From the NCBI RefSeq assembly GCF_022539665.2, contig NW_026712518.1, positions 35,703-99,702 on the forward strand: 64,000 bases of DNA. Direction: 5' to 3'. The position numbers and the translations under genes are program-made. This document shows, piece after piece, positions 10,681 through 21,894 of this stretch (position 1 is the stretch's first letter; each line of letters starts with the position of its first letter). Under the pieces are notes generated by a model. That model ran no database searches, was not told the origin of the DNA, and saw only the letters and a list, made by a program, of their open reading frames with translations. The stretch is from Daphnia carinata. Taxonomy: Eukaryota > Arthropoda > Branchiopoda > Diplostraca > Daphniidae.

Positions 10681-11460
10681 AATCGCTGGTTTTGAATGCG
10701 AAGATGTGCTGGTTTGCCAACAGCAGGTTGCGCAGACTGTTCTTGACGTCTTCGGCGACATCTGGCAGGGCGGCTTCGAGAACGGCGGGGTGAAAGATAG
10801 GGGCTTCGGTGGAGCAAGAAGCCACGTAGGTACCTGGTTTGACAGTCAAGTGCCCTTGAGTGGTGTAGCGAGGCAGGTTGAGGGTGCAGTTGGTCTCGTT
10901 GATTAACACGATGCAAAACAGCCCATTTTTCAACGGTGGCGAGACGAAAGGATCCAATCGGAGTCCGGGGGGTAGACGGGAGTCTTTGACGAAGAAACAG
11001 GCATTGTCGAGAGATAGCTTGAAGTCACTATTCTCGCTCTCCACCACGCATGCAGATGATGGAGGTACTTTAATTCGATGGGACGCCATCATAGTCGGCT
11101 GGTCTTCGGCCTGGAGTTGATCAGACTCCTTCACACGATAGACACGCCTCTCACGACCGTCGATCATGAACTTATGTTTATAAAGAGCGTCTAAACCTAG
11201 AACGCAATCTTCCATAATCCCTTGAACGACGATGAACTCTTGCTGGAAGGGTTCACGGGGCCTCTCGTCCTCGACGAGAAGGTTTATCTGCGGCTTCCCT
11301 GGCAGATCAGGGGCCTGTTGTTTATGTAAAAGAGGTCGTCGGCTACCGCCTTTAAATGTTCCAGATCGATTCCTTGCTTTAGGAGTTTGTTGAAGAGTGT
11401 GCTGCTGACGAGACTCTTTCCTGCTCCGCTATATACTAGTTTCCTCGGAATAAGCAGTCT
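10681..11460 (-). pseudogene. Gypsy aspartic protease and protease-RT linker
   Basis: The protease-like region at about 11,450-11,130 has SGAGKSLVSSTLFNKLL near its start and DCVLGLDALYKHKF near its end, the usual first and last conserved blocks of retroviral-type aspartic proteases. The catalytic triad normally reads D-S/T-G; here it is preceded by LVY and reads Y-S-G, so the active-site Asp appears to be replaced by Tyr. Stops and a frame change interrupt the middle (about 11,280). The linker (10,681-11,215) is open and contains NETNCTLNLPRYTTQG and ends NQHIFAFKTSD before the TGA. Confidence 0.7.
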
Positions 11461-11639
11461 CCTAAGTATAGATTAAGTCTGGGGGTGGCTGGGGTGTCGG
11501 ATACGGCCTTGACGAATTGTTGGGGCTTAGGGTATTCAACGAGGCGCCCAACATGCTGATCGGTGGCGTCTAGTTTTCCGCCCGCGATCGCAGAATACCC
11601 GGTCAAGCTGAGGGCGATTCTGACGTATGCGATGGTGGT

Positions 11640-12892
11640 GGAGGATTTTTGATCGCGTGGCAAAAACTGTGGCGATGCCCAACTTCGTTGCATCGGCTGC
11701 ATTTATCGTTTCGCTGTTGATATTTGGCGAAGCAGTTTTCCGTGTTATGATCTCAGTACGTGTTGTGAAATTCACACGACACCGCTGTTCTTCGAAAAGC
11801 TTCGGGCTGCGAGGCGATGAGGTCTCGTGATTTAGCTGTTTGTTGTTGTCGTGCCAACTGGCGTTGCAAATTGGTCAAACGATGTTGTAGCTCTAGATTC
11901 TGGTCGGAGGCGTTTCTTTCAATTTTTGTGTTCAGCTTATCGAAAGCCTCCAGTACTCCTGCTAGCTCGGAGTTGCGGTTGCTTGGGATGCTAGGTGACG
12001 CATACGCAGCCTGAATGCGCACCCTTGCCTGGCCTTCTTCGATAGCCATCGCTGCCAACTCGGCTTTGTCAATTAGTGTTTCGAAGGAGTGAAACTCCTT
12101 GTGTTTTAGCCGTGGTTGAAGGTCATATTGGAGGCCTGCGATGAATCTGTCCATCATCATTTGTTCCCGTGATGCTGCAGTGGCAGCGTCTAGGGCACCT
12201 TCCATAGGACAGGCTTTGTAAAACGCCTTCCGTATACGGTTAGCGTAACGTCGCATATTCTCTTCGGGTTCTCGTCTCATGTTGTGAAATTCTACGCTCC
12301 TTTGCGACCTTGTCTCGGTCGAGAGGAAGAGTTTGAGAGGCCTTTCTTTGACTGCTGCGTAATCCTGAGAGCGAATGGGGTTGTCCAGTTTGAAATTGTC
12401 AAATTCTTCGGCGGCTTCTCCGTAGAGTTTGGACCGCATGAGGCGGAGTTTCCTCGCCTCTTCAAAATTGCCCAAGTCGAGGGTGGCCTCGAGGTGAGCC
12501 ACCCAATCGTCGAAACGACTGGATCTTTGTCTGTCGCAAAAGATGGCTACCGAGCTGAACGCCTGCATGGCCTGCTCTTGCTAGGCTAACCTAATCTTGT
12601 CTTCGATGGTTATGCTGAGCGTGATTGACGACTGGGGTGGCTCTGGTTCGGTACGTACGTCGAGGGTTCTTGAACACCTCTCCAGTGCGGGTGGGATGGC
12701 CCGTCCGTCGCCTATTGGGCGTTCAGTGGAGTTAACGTTACGATACCCTGGGGAAGGTACGTTCGTGGGGGTAGTGCGTCCTTCAGTAGGGGTTTCTTCT
12801 CCGACGCGGTCTTCGGGGATGTCAGGCTGTTGGGTGGGCGCGGACGGCTGTGGGTGTGGAGTCTTGGGTCGGGCTCCTAGGCGTTCCCACAC
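11640..12892 (-). pseudogene. Gypsy gag with one in-frame TAG
   Basis: A capsid-like helical region spans 12,568-11,753 (RFDDWVAHLEATLDLG, FKLDNPIRSQDYAAVKER, AFYKACPMEGALDAAT, DRFIAGLQYDLQP). It is followed by a Gln/Arg-rich coiled segment and, after a frame change near 11,755, a zinc knuckle CSRCNEVGHRHSFCH at about 11,690-11,640. The Pro-rich N-terminal part (12,892-12,581) is in the same frame as the capsid part, separated only by a TAG at 12,581-12,583 in the context IRLA-stop-QEQAM. Coding similarity continues upstream of 12,892, where no ATG is present in frame, so the true start is further 5'. Confidence 0.78.
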
Positions 12893-12950
12893 GGCTTCGT
12901 TGGCGTGCTCCTGTACTTCTTGCGAAGTGAAGTAGTCTGTCTCTGGGTGC

Positions 12951-13450
12951 GTATCAGTCCTGCAGCTTGTGACGAAATCCTTTAGTTGGTCTTCAATGTA
13001 TTGTTGGTCTGTAGCGGGCTGATTTTGTCCTGTTCCTCTCCTAAAGGGGGGAATGTTTTGGCGGAAGGACTTTCCCAGCGTTTAAAGAGCGGAATCCTTT
13101 TCTCGAAGTTCGACACTCCTTTTGACATATCTTCGGATGTTGTAGAGGAGGGATTCGGGCAGTAGAGGGTCCTCCTGAGGTTGGCGGTTTTCCTTACCGG
13201 GTCGGCGTGAGTCAGCGTGAATCGGCGTGAATCCTTTTCCGTTCGCTAGCTCCGCGTGAGGCTTCGGGAGTCTGCGGGAGTCAGGAGTCGGCGAGATTCT
13301 CGGGAGTCGGCTTGAGTCTCGGCCGTCAGTGTGAAGTCTTCGTGACGTGTTGCGGGTGCGCGGGTGATGGGGACATAGGTAGGGGTAGGGTTTTTTACAA
13401 ATTAAGCGACCCAAAAAAGGAAAAACAAAAAATTTCAAAAGAAGCTTCTA
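12951..13450 (-). repeat. Gypsy leader region with degenerate GGGAGTC-type repeats
   Basis: Between about 13,198 and 13,330 the plus strand carries many short degenerate copies of (C)GGGAGTC(G/T)GC and CGTGAATC. A minus-strand open frame spans 13,082-13,438, but its Arg/Pro composition reflects these repeats and I do not call it a gene. It lies upstream of gag where a leader or LTR would be expected. Confidence 0.45.
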
Positions 13451-14256
13451 CTTTTTCGTTTTCTCAGTTAGGCTGAGTTCTGGGCTGAACGGCAAAAACG
13501 AAGAAGAATTTTTTGGTTAATTTGTAGTTTTTCTTTTTCCCACTATAAGTTTTACAGATTTCGATAGACCTTGTTAACATCTAACCATTCCTATAAGATT
13601 TACTATATTTGAACCTAAAACAAGGTAGCAATGAATTTTAAGAGTTTTGCTGAAATTTGGATGAAGGGGAAACGTAAGTATCTGGCTACCAATGACGTCA
13701 TTAAGAAGCTTTTTAAAAACATCTTTCTAAGTATTTTCCGTGAATTACATAGGTTCTTTTCAAGTTTTCTTTGGTCGTTGAACTGTTAAGTCATTGTCTT
13801 CTACGAAGATGCCTTCAAACATATATGAAAGACTTCCTTCCTTTTAATACCAAATGTTTAACTCACCTAAAGACCAAATCACCATTAAAATGATAAACTT
13901 TGTAACTCATGTATTCCGGCAGTAGTTTCTATATACTACTTAAAACATGAAAGGGAAGCAACAGCGTCTTCCTCTGTGTCTGGAATATTTGAATTTTTAT
14001 CTTTTCCTGAAATCAAATGATGAAGAAACAAATTTAAAAAATACCACAAACATGCAACCGAAACACATGTATGACCATATACAATAAATATTAAAATCTT
14101 CTACTTAAGTAGCTTGCAGCTGTCACCTAAATGTAGAAACGTCACAAAAACATCACTGAAATGTCATTCAAGCAGACGAATTTCAGATGTTCTACAGACA
14201 ATTTCGTCCAAGAAGAATAAGGGCTTCGGTTAGAAGAGGTTTCGAAAAACCTGTGG

Positions 14257-14304
14257 CCTAAGCCAACTGTCTGGCTCAATGCAAGAGCCAAACAGTTGGC
14301 CTAG
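14257..14304. repeat. Perfect-loop hairpin, ~20-bp stem
   Basis: The arm CTAAGCCAACTGTCTGGCTC is followed by a 7-base loop (aatgcaa) and the complementary arm GAGCCAAACAGTTGGCCTAG, with only two mismatched pairs. A hairpin this tight can be a pre-miRNA-like fold or the remnant of a minimal fold-back element. Nothing nearby decides which. Confidence 0.6.
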
Positions 14305-15140
14305 GTGACGGAGACCAAGTTGAAATTGCCAAATACAGCCCTTGAAATTTCCTATTTTGATAAATATCGTCTGCTGGTTGGCTTGTATATACCGTCTGCA
14401 TAACATTTATTTATTTTTTTACAACGTTGTCAACTTTACGTTGCTTGAACTAATGAATTAGTAAAATTCAATTATTTTCATTAATAACAATAGGGTATAT
14501 GTTTTAACATGCAATAAATGCTACTATAAAAAATTGATTTTCATATTGGCAACCGTTTCCTATTTTAGTGACTTATTATGAAGCTAGTTTGGAAAAATGA
14601 CGAAAAATCATTAAATAATATTTAGTTGCTCCAAGAAGTTCTAAAATACCTCAAAAAATGTAGAATAAAGGTACTTATATTCTAGCAAAAATTCCATGGA
14701 TATGTGTGTAATATATGTGTCCCCGATTCTGAGATATCTTCATTTTAGTTTCATTATAAAAACGGGAGCTTCCTTATGGGAAAACGCACGTTTCAATCGC
14801 CCAGACGTCCTGTTTCAATTTCCCAGAAGGATTGGCAATTGTAACATCTCGAGATACCTCCAGTTTTTTACGTATTACAGATGTTCACCTGTGCCGAACC
14901 CCCCCCCCCCCCAAAAAAAAAAAAAATTATTGTTATGTATCTGAGATAACTGGATACAAATATATACATTTTTTTAGCTTAGTTGAACGATTTTTGTAAT
15001 CGTAGGGAACAGAAACTAGTTTTTTTTCCAACAACGCTGTACCTCTCCTACGGTATGTTAAAACCCATATAAAAAAGACAGGCCCCAATCCACGTTTCAA
15101 GCCAGATTTTTATAAGGCTTACTCGGGCTTACTTCTTGCG

Positions 15141-15227
15141 ATTGATCTGCACCATGCCGAGACTGGATGCACTACAATGCAAAACAGTATACTTTACCAG
15201 TCCGGTATCCGTTTGGTGCAGATCAAT
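15141..15227. repeat. Mini inverted-repeat unit
   Basis: ATTGATCTGCACCA at 15,141 pairs with TGGTGCAGATCAAT ending at about 15,227. Weaker inner pairing extends inward (GACTGG with CCAGTC). The total length is about 87 bp. It looks like a very short MITE or hairpin; no target duplication is evident. Confidence 0.5.
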
Positions 15228-15687
15228 TGAAAACGGTACGGCAATCAGATCTATGACTACTATTTATTTGAAAATTTCTGCGGTATGGCAATGCTTATTA
15301 CATGACTCCTTTTATCCTTATGAAAACAATTTTTCATGTTTGTCCAAAGAAAAGCTTGGATTGTTGTTGTGCTTTTTCTGTTTTTGCCTCCCAAAGTGAA
15401 GAATTATAATGTGTTTCACAAGATTTGAACAACAGTCAAATTTGTGGGTAGAAATCAAGGATGAAATTGGGTAATCGGGGTGAAAGTGGTGTAACCGGGT
15501 ATTGAAATCGGATATTGGAACCGGTTTAGTTCTCCTTACCCCTGATTTTTAAACTGAGTGATACCAACATGGTCTCACTACATATGTACTAAGTAGTACA
15601 TAGTCACAGATGCACTTTTTCTTATGGGCAAAATGCGCTGCGTGTTTGTCAATTGTTTTTTTTGCACTTTGTCTGTACCAAATGCGT

Positions 15688-15798
15688 TGTGCACTTTTCA
15701 ATTGTTTTTTGTTTTGATTTTTGCTGTGCACTTTTCAATTGTGTTTTGTTTTGATTTTTGCTGTGCACTTTTCAATTGTGTTTTGTTTTGATTTTTGT
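15688..15798. repeat. Three tandem 37-bp repeats upstream of the KDZ transposase
   Basis: Copies begin at 15,688, 15,725 and 15,762. Each reads TGTGCACTTTTCAATTG and then a T/G-rich stretch ending in TTTTGATTTTTG. A diverged fourth copy can be seen just to the left (about 15,650-15,685). They lie between the left TIR and the transposase ATG at 15,827, so they are candidate subterminal transposase-binding sites or promoter elements. Confidence 0.7.
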
Positions 15799-15826
15799 AA
15801 CATCAAACCAATCTTGTCAAAATAAA

Positions 15827-18800
15827 ATGGACCCAATGTGCACAGAAATCCAAAGAAAACTTGTATCTTTCCTTAGATTCAAGGAAAGAGGTGACACATT
15901 GAATGAAAAACGCAAAAGCTATCGAATATTAAGTCAATCTTCTGGCACAGGTATGCGATTCTGTGGTATTTACAAACATAAAAGTTCTGGTTCTTCACTT
16001 TCTAGTAAAAAGAAGACATTAAAGGAATATAGTGTAGTGATTCAAAAAGCAACTTTGGTGAGTTCTTCAAAAAATTTGGATTGCTGCCCAGTTGAGTCTC
16101 GTTCCAGTAAAGCACCAGAAGACAATCTTGCCCAAGATTGCCTTAATTATGTTGAAGAACAAGTAAATTTAATTGAGTGCCAAGAATCTTTCATTCACGA
16201 AGAACTGGAAGAAACTAAAACTGCAACATCAAATTGGACTCGAAGAATCAATGAGATTCATAAAGACTGGGCTTCTGCCAAACACAATTTTCTAGAAGCC
16301 TTCGTTTCATCACAATCATTTGCAACATCTTGGTGTGCTGACTGCCAAGCTCCACTTTCCCAGCACTACATTTCCTGTGGCAATTGTAGGAAAAAAAGAT
16401 GTGAGAAATGTGATGAAGCTTTTCACAAATCTAATCCTTTTCATCTGCGAACACTCTACAAAGAAGAAACGTCAAAGACTCTCCTACCTGAAGAATCTGT
16501 TTTGTCAGGCCAAATTATTGTTTGTGGTAAGTAGGCTACTTAGAACTAAAATCATTTTTATTATTTTAATTTTTAAATTCTTATTTTACAGATGTTCCAG
16601 TTCCATGTTTTCCAGTATCGTTGAGATGTCAAACATGTGAGTGTTTGACAGCTTTTTCATTAACAGCTGGGAAAAGGAGAATAGTTATCATAACTGAAAG
16701 TGGTATGGGTTATAGACTATCAAATTTGTATTTTATCTAATCTTTCTCCTTTCATTAAATACCTAGGGAGATTTGATCTTCATACCTACATATTCCTGTG
16801 TGCCATATGTGGCGAAAAAAAGGATGCCAACGAAGCGGATTACGTCGTGTCTGGCTGGTGGCCAACATTGGCAAAAAATCGCTCTCACTTTTTTCTCCAG
16901 TGAATTACTTCAAATGTGGCGCCATTTGAAACACCAAGCTCCCGGCACATCGGAGAGAAAGTTTGTTGAAACCCTCTCTGAAATTTCCAAGACGTCTAAT
17001 AGAGTATTTCTAGTTGACAAGTACTTGTTTCAAAATAACCTTTACTAACCATTTTTTTTATGTAGTGCGCAACAATTGATAGGAAATTGTTTGGCCTGGC
17101 AAGCCGCCAATATGACCATCTTCTCTACCTTCTTAATACGGAAATAAATGGAAGGGAACTATTCAAATGCCTGGCATGTGGAACATGTCCATTAGCTATT
17201 CATGTGGATGGAAACATGAAGCTGTATCGCTGGCTGTCTGCGCTTGGGTGAGTATCATTATTTAGAATTGTACTGTGAAATTAAATTTTTAACCATAGAA
17301 AAATCCAACTGTTTCAAGCGTGGATGTCCCCTCCCTCTTCGCAGATGCTGGTATTGTTGACACAATAAAGTTTTTGAATTTTGTTGCCAAAATTAATGCG
17401 GCAAAAATTCCGGTAAGTCACAATTTTGTTCATACTCTACGTTCATAAAAATTTACCGTCTATCTAACTAACGCAGTGTTAATTTATTTTTTATGACAGT
17501 GTGGGTCAAGCAGTAAGGATTCATGTGGCTCCGCTAAGTACAAAGCAGGAAAAGAAGATTCAAGTCACAAGAAGGCACTAGCTGAAACTGGGATTGTATT
17601 TTGCAGTTGCCGTCACGGTGTTCTGTGGAGAGCCGTTGATATGGACAAGGGAGAATCCTACAGGCATATCCTCTACCTTCACGACTTTGCGTTGCAACAA
17701 AAATTCAATTTTTTTTGCTACGACGTTGTATGCAAATATTGGCCATTTGCGAAAGATGTTGGAAGAAAATTGGAAACAGAGGATTTCCAAAAACATACCA
17801 AGGAAATGATTCCATTTCTTAGCCGATTTCATGGTAAAACCCACACAATGTTTTGTCAGGTAATAGTTTTTAAAAATAATGGTTGTTTCCTTCTTTGCTT
17901 ATTACAGCTTTTATTTTGGTTTAGCTTTTGTATGGAGGTCATTGGATGACTGGAGCTGCGTCAACAACAGGCGAGACGACTGAACAGACTAACTCCAAAA
18001 TGTCTCGTTATGGATCCACTACAAAACACATGAGTAATCCAAGTAAGTTTTTATTACTAATCCATGTCGGTACTTTTCTTAGAACAATTTGATTTTATTA
18101 GATAGAAGGGACCATTTAACCGATGCAATGATCTACTGGAATCAAGGAAAGGAATGCGGAATGGCCAAGCAACTAGCGAAATTCTATAATGCTGTAGGTT
18201 TTTCTCTTTAAATAACTTAAAACATTACATTTTCACAACGCTTCGTGTTTTAATTTCCAGGCTCTTGATGATTCGGTTCGTTATGATAAAGAGTTTGAAA
18301 AGCAAAAACAAACATGGCTAGAGGAAACTAAGCGTCAATTGCACGAAGCCCGTGAGAAACTATCCAAGGTATTAATTCGTCTCTAAACAAGTAATACGCA
18401 AATTCTACAATCTTTTTTTCCCCAGGCTCAGCAGGCTATGGATGAAATTCCATACAAACTCAAAAAGTTATTGCAGATAAAATCTCCGGCTAAGAAATTA
18501 AGAGATTTTGCTGTGGTCCAATCAAACAAACTGTGATCCGTACTATCGATATGATTGACGAAAAGTTAGTTTTGATTATTCATTAAGTTTTCTTATATTT
18601 CAAGCAGAATCCATAGTACCACAACTTACATCGGATATCTTTAAACTTGAAAAAAGTCTTGGCGAAGGAGTTGTGCCTCAACTTCCCAAAATTCTTGAAG
18701 ACCTCCGGAACGAAGCGTCTCGCTGCCAGAGTAATGTTAATATCATGCAATCATACTCTTCTTAATAAAATCTTACTAATAAAATAGGCTGATTTTCTTT

Positions 18801-19675
18801 TGTTTTTCGTTTGCAGGGAAGAGGAATGGACAGAAGACTAAAAAAACTCCTCTTGATGTTGCAAGGAAGAGTCTCGAAGCGACACATCTGCTAATGAGGA
18901 ATTTAAAAAATCGTATAGCGAAGGAGGCAGGTAAGAGCACTTATATAGCAGTAAGATCATTCCTAAACCAATAATATTGATAATCTTTCTCAGACAGCTC
19001 CAAGTCGCGATCAGAGTTCAAAAGGCAGTTGCAGAAATGTTCCGAGAAAGTCCAAATCATCATTGGAACAATAAATGAGCAGACAATACTCGATAGTGAA
19101 AAAGTAACGATAGAAAATTGTTACAATGGAATTTTTCCCTGGCAGTCTTCTTCTGAAAGTATTTCCTGTTTATATTAGACCTACATGGCTTATACCAGAA
19201 TAAAAATTACATTCTTTGTTTCAGTTTCATTTCAATTGAAATATCACCTCATCGATGCTCTATGTTTCATCAGAGAAGTCGTGAAGAAATTATTCAAGTT
19301 AAAAAGGGAATGGAGCATTTCTACATTGGACTTTGTGACAAGAAAAAGTTACTTTCCGAAGAGATACAGAAGAATTCAACCCAAGATAAACCGTTTTACA
19401 AAGGGAAAGTGAACCTTTTAAGAAGAGAAAGTTCCAGAATTGGTGCTCTCTTGGAAGACGCATCATCATGGTTTTGTGGCATTATCAATGTACCAAGCCC
19501 TGAAATTCGTCAAACAATGGACAGGAGCAACCTCAACGAAAACACGTCGGATTCGGATACCACTTCAGAAGATGATGGGGAAAGCAATTTTGGTATTACG
19601 TTTGAAGGAACTGAAATTGCGGATTCTAGTTCTTCCGACGAAGCTGATAATAGTTTTAATTCAACTGTGGAATGA
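15827..19675 (+). CDS. KDZ transposase gene, ~14 exons, with several one-base frame breaks
   Basis: Cut-and-paste transposase of the Kyakuja-Dileera-Zisupton group. Exons read by eye: 15827-16526, 16592-16702, 16767-~17003, 17066-17247, 17299-17412, 17500-17859, 17925-18042, 18102-18193, 18261-18368, 18426-~18564, 18605-18730, 18817-18930, 18994-19158, 19225-19675. Exon 1 carries a Cys cluster (WCADCQAP, SCGNCRKKRCEKC) of the kind called CxC in KDZ proteins. Core motifs follow: CPLAIHVDGNMKLYR, GIVFCSCRHG, FFCYDVVCKYW, RFHGKTHTMFCQ and TTGETTEQTNSKMSRYG (the GE..E signature). The C-terminus is Glu/Lys-rich then acidic (SEDDGESNF). Frame breaks occur at a T6 run near 16,893, near the exon 4/5 join, and at about 18,510. 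It is therefore probably inactive, unless these are homopolymer sequencing errors. AATAAA signals lie at about 19,720-19,735. Confidence 0.85.
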
Positions 19676-20021
19676 GGTATGTTCAACTGATACCTCGCTT
19701 TAACTCCGTGTTTCTGTGAAAATAAAGAATAAATACAGCTGCGCTCATAATCAAATTGTACGTTTGGTTTATCCCTTCTATTTTTTTTTAAGGGAGTAGT
19801 GCGAAGGTTACTAACCATAAATTTGTCCAATAACATAATGTATACAATATATACGACAAAGAAAAATACAGTAGATAAAAGTAAACAAATTTAGTCTTAT
19901 TTGTCAGCAAAGTTCGGTATTCGAAGCAAGAAGGGATTACAAAAATAAATATATGTATAACTATAACAATACAAGAAGAACAAAGAAGCATTACGGTGTT
20001 CGCTAGATTTAATGGCAATCC

Positions 20022-20042
20022 ATAGCCCTTTATAAGAACTAT
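20022..20042. repeat. KDZ subterminal palindrome, copy 1
   Basis: ATAGCCCTT-tat-AAGAACTAT, an imperfect inverted repeat with a 3-base spacer. It pairs with a second copy 193 bp downstream, the same arrangement seen in two related sequences at 37.5 and 51.2 kb. Confidence 0.7.
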
Positions 20043-20214
20043 CCATTTCTGTGTGATTTTTGTAAACATTTTCAAAAACAGAAAAAATTTAAAAGCAAAA
20101 TTTGATTTTTTCGATCTAGGGCTGTAATGGACCCAACAGATAAAAACACAAAAATGGATGATACTCTTAAACTTTTTTCTTTTCTGAAATTTGCACGTAA
20201 ATTTAACAGGAATG

Positions 20215-20237
20215 GACAGCCCTTAACAAGAGCTATC
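20215..20237. repeat. KDZ subterminal palindrome, copy 2
   Basis: GACAGCCCTT-aac-AAGAGCTATC. Second member of the pair, followed by CGATTGGTGCAA as in the derivative. Confidence 0.7.
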
Positions 20238-20348
20238 GATTGGTGCAAACTTGATCAATTTTGACCGTAAATTTTATCCACAAATAATTATGAAAGGTTT
20301 TCATGATTTTAGAAAGTGGAGGGCAGGATGTGAAAATGACGAAGCTTT

Positions 20349-20701
20349 TGTTACAAGTTTCATACCCCATAACAGTGTCCTGTCATGTACCCCCATCTCG
20401 TGTCCCGATTCCATTTCCCCTCAATAGATGGCCAACCGGAATGTAGGCGACGGGTCGTCTGCTCGCAGTTACGCGGGGCAGTCTGTGATCTCGCCGTCTA
20501 CTGTGTGGTTGAAAGAAGGAGCTTTGCGTTAAGCGCTGGCTTCCCTTCGCGAACTTGTGTGAAAGTGTATCAATTTGTTTCTCCTGACTAATACACTTCG
20601 TCTTGCCTGACTTTTGGAATTATCCATCTATATTTCCGCCTCAGCGTCTATCCGTGCTCGTTGTCAGGCTTCTGGGTACAACGCCGGCTACATCCGTAAC
20701 A
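20349..20701 (+). mobile_element. Solo LTR (353 bp) in KDZ element
   Basis: Starts TGTTACAAG and ends GTAACA, an inverted terminal pair typical of LTRs. It is flanked by CTTT at 20,345-20,348 and 20,702-20,705. The uninterrupted derivative at about 37,850-37,880 reads GACGAAACTTTGCATTGATTG where this copy reads GACGAAGCTTT-LTR-CTTTACACCGATCG, which supplies the empty site directly. The family is not recognised from internal sequence because none is present; orientation is arbitrary. Confidence 0.8.
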
Positions 20702-20863
20702 CTTTACACCGATCGTTTGGTGCTTATTCTTCGTCAAAACACGTAAGAATTGTGATATTTGTGTTTCTGGTGAAGCCAGGAACCCGTTGTTACATACGAA
20801 CTCTTTTAAATCGCTTTATTTAACCCCGAACATTACGTTGGAAAATACTAGTTTTTGACATAT

Positions 20864-21245
20864 TGTCACACTGGACTTTGCTTTGTTAATGAATTGTATT
20901 GAATTTAAAAGGGGAAAATACAAAACATAGCAAACATAAAGAATAACCACTTTTCTACTTAACTTCGAACGTGAAGAGAACTGTAGGAGAACTTGAAGGG
21001 AACTTAAGAACTTCAGAGCTGACAAGAACTAACTTAGGGCTAAAAATGTAGGGGTTTTTATACCCTTCGTGAAGAATATACGCCCCATCTCTAGGGTTAC
21101 ATGAATTCTAGGGATAACTATCTTTTACTACTTATTGGCGTGTTGCAGCATCCTTTTCAAGAGAAGCTGCATTGTACGCCATTCAAACGTTGGTTGTCAC
21201 GTCTTTTCAGAAATGACAATCACGTCACTATTTCCCCTCGCGACA
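20864..21245 (-). mobile_element. Solo LTR of the window's Gypsy-2 family, reverse orientation
   Basis: TGTCACACTGGACTTTG to CCCCTCGCGACA is the reverse complement of the LTRs at 55,342-55,696 and 62,843-63,205 (TGTCGCGAGGGG ... CCAGTGTGACA). Shared landmarks include GCCCCATCTCTAGGGTT and TGTCACGTC. The 4-bp target duplication is ATAT (20,860-20,863 and 21,246-21,249), the same tetranucleotide that flanks the full-length copy. The derivative at 38.0 kb carries the corresponding site without the LTR. It is somewhat diverged from the full element's LTRs, so it is an older or different insertion. Confidence 0.88.
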
Positions 21246-21249
21246 ATAT

Positions 21250-21894
21250 CATGATGGCGGCCATTTTCTTTCCGCGCCAAGTTCAAATTTTTTTCCGTTT
21301 TATTTTTTTAAATAGTAAACTTGGTGTAGCAAATATATTCGTTATCATTTATGTGGTCTTCATCGTCATTGTGGTCTTTAACATCGAAGACTAAACCTTT
21401 AGCTGTCATGGCTTTAGTTGGCTGAGTGTAAAAAGTATTAATTGCAAAACATGTATGAAAAACGTAATTTATTTTTTTTGCTCTTCAGAAAAAGCAAGTA
21501 AACATTCGCATTTCTTTGTTTCAAGAGAATCTCAACGTCCGTCTTAGATATACAAAAATTAACTGGGTTATGTTACACAAACAGAGTAACGTACACGATA
21601 AAAAATCGATCAAGCTTAATTTAAAAAAAACAGTCTGACTTAGTTAGCAGCAAAAATTTTCTTAGTATCAGATTACATAACATTTTCGAATGAAAATGGT
21701 GTTCAGGCAGAGCTGTTTGGTTCGTTATAGTGGTTTACGGCTGACTATCCGGATTGGCAGAGCATCGGCGGGGATAAAAGACTTTTTTCAGCTTAAGAAC
21801 ATTTTCGAGAAGATTTACTTTGTTGAAATCAGCAAGCGAAGTGGTTAACTGTTGTGCTTGAAGTGGCTTTTTTTTCATTCAGGCGGTTTCCTGT
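21250..21894. other. KDZ 3' region continued, AT-rich
   Basis: Matches the derivative up to about 21,565 (atggcggccatttt; ccgtctta...aaaattaact). Beyond that the derivative jumps to the right terminus, so 21,570-36,840 is what the derivative has deleted. No gene is seen in this part except the 3' end of the accessory gene. Confidence 0.55.

Larger units (their letters stand above)
8465..12950 (-). mobile_element. Ty3/Gypsy retrotransposon internal region (LTRs not found)
   Basis: Reading from 12.95 kb downward, the domains gag, zinc knuckles, aspartic protease, RT, RNase H and integrase follow in canonical Gypsy order (integrase last). Frame breaks separate most of them. A glycoprotein relic lies just beyond the integrase. 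The leader region upstream of gag (12.95-13.45 kb) shows no recognisable LTR, and no direct repeat pairs the two ends, so the element is either truncated or has diverged LTRs. It is distinct from the Gypsy element at 55-63 kb: gag, protease and integrase sequences differ clearly. Confidence 0.85.
13451..15570. other. Non-coding interval with two hairpins and a C/A homopolymer tract
   Basis: No gene is supported. Contents: a strong hairpin at about 14,257-14,304, a small inverted-repeat unit at about 15,141-15,227, and a poly-C run followed by poly-A at about 14,899-14,926. The last 100 bases (15,470-15,540) share a gggtaatcggggt-type block with sequence at about 38,513-38,535 on the far side of the KDZ composite. 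Confidence 0.5.
19676..20348. other. KDZ 3' non-coding region
   Basis: Contains the polyadenylation signals and two palindromes (20,022-20,042 and 20,215-20,237). The whole stretch matches, at moderate divergence, the 1.35-kb derivative at 37.45-37.86 kb (shared landmarks: tttttcgatctaggg, cgattggtgcaa, tcatgattttagaa). Confidence 0.7.

Noticed and set aside
13082-13438. 118-codon Arg/Pro-rich minus-strand frame upstream of gag
   Set aside because: Composition follows the GGGAGTC-type degenerate repeats; more likely leader or LTR sequence.
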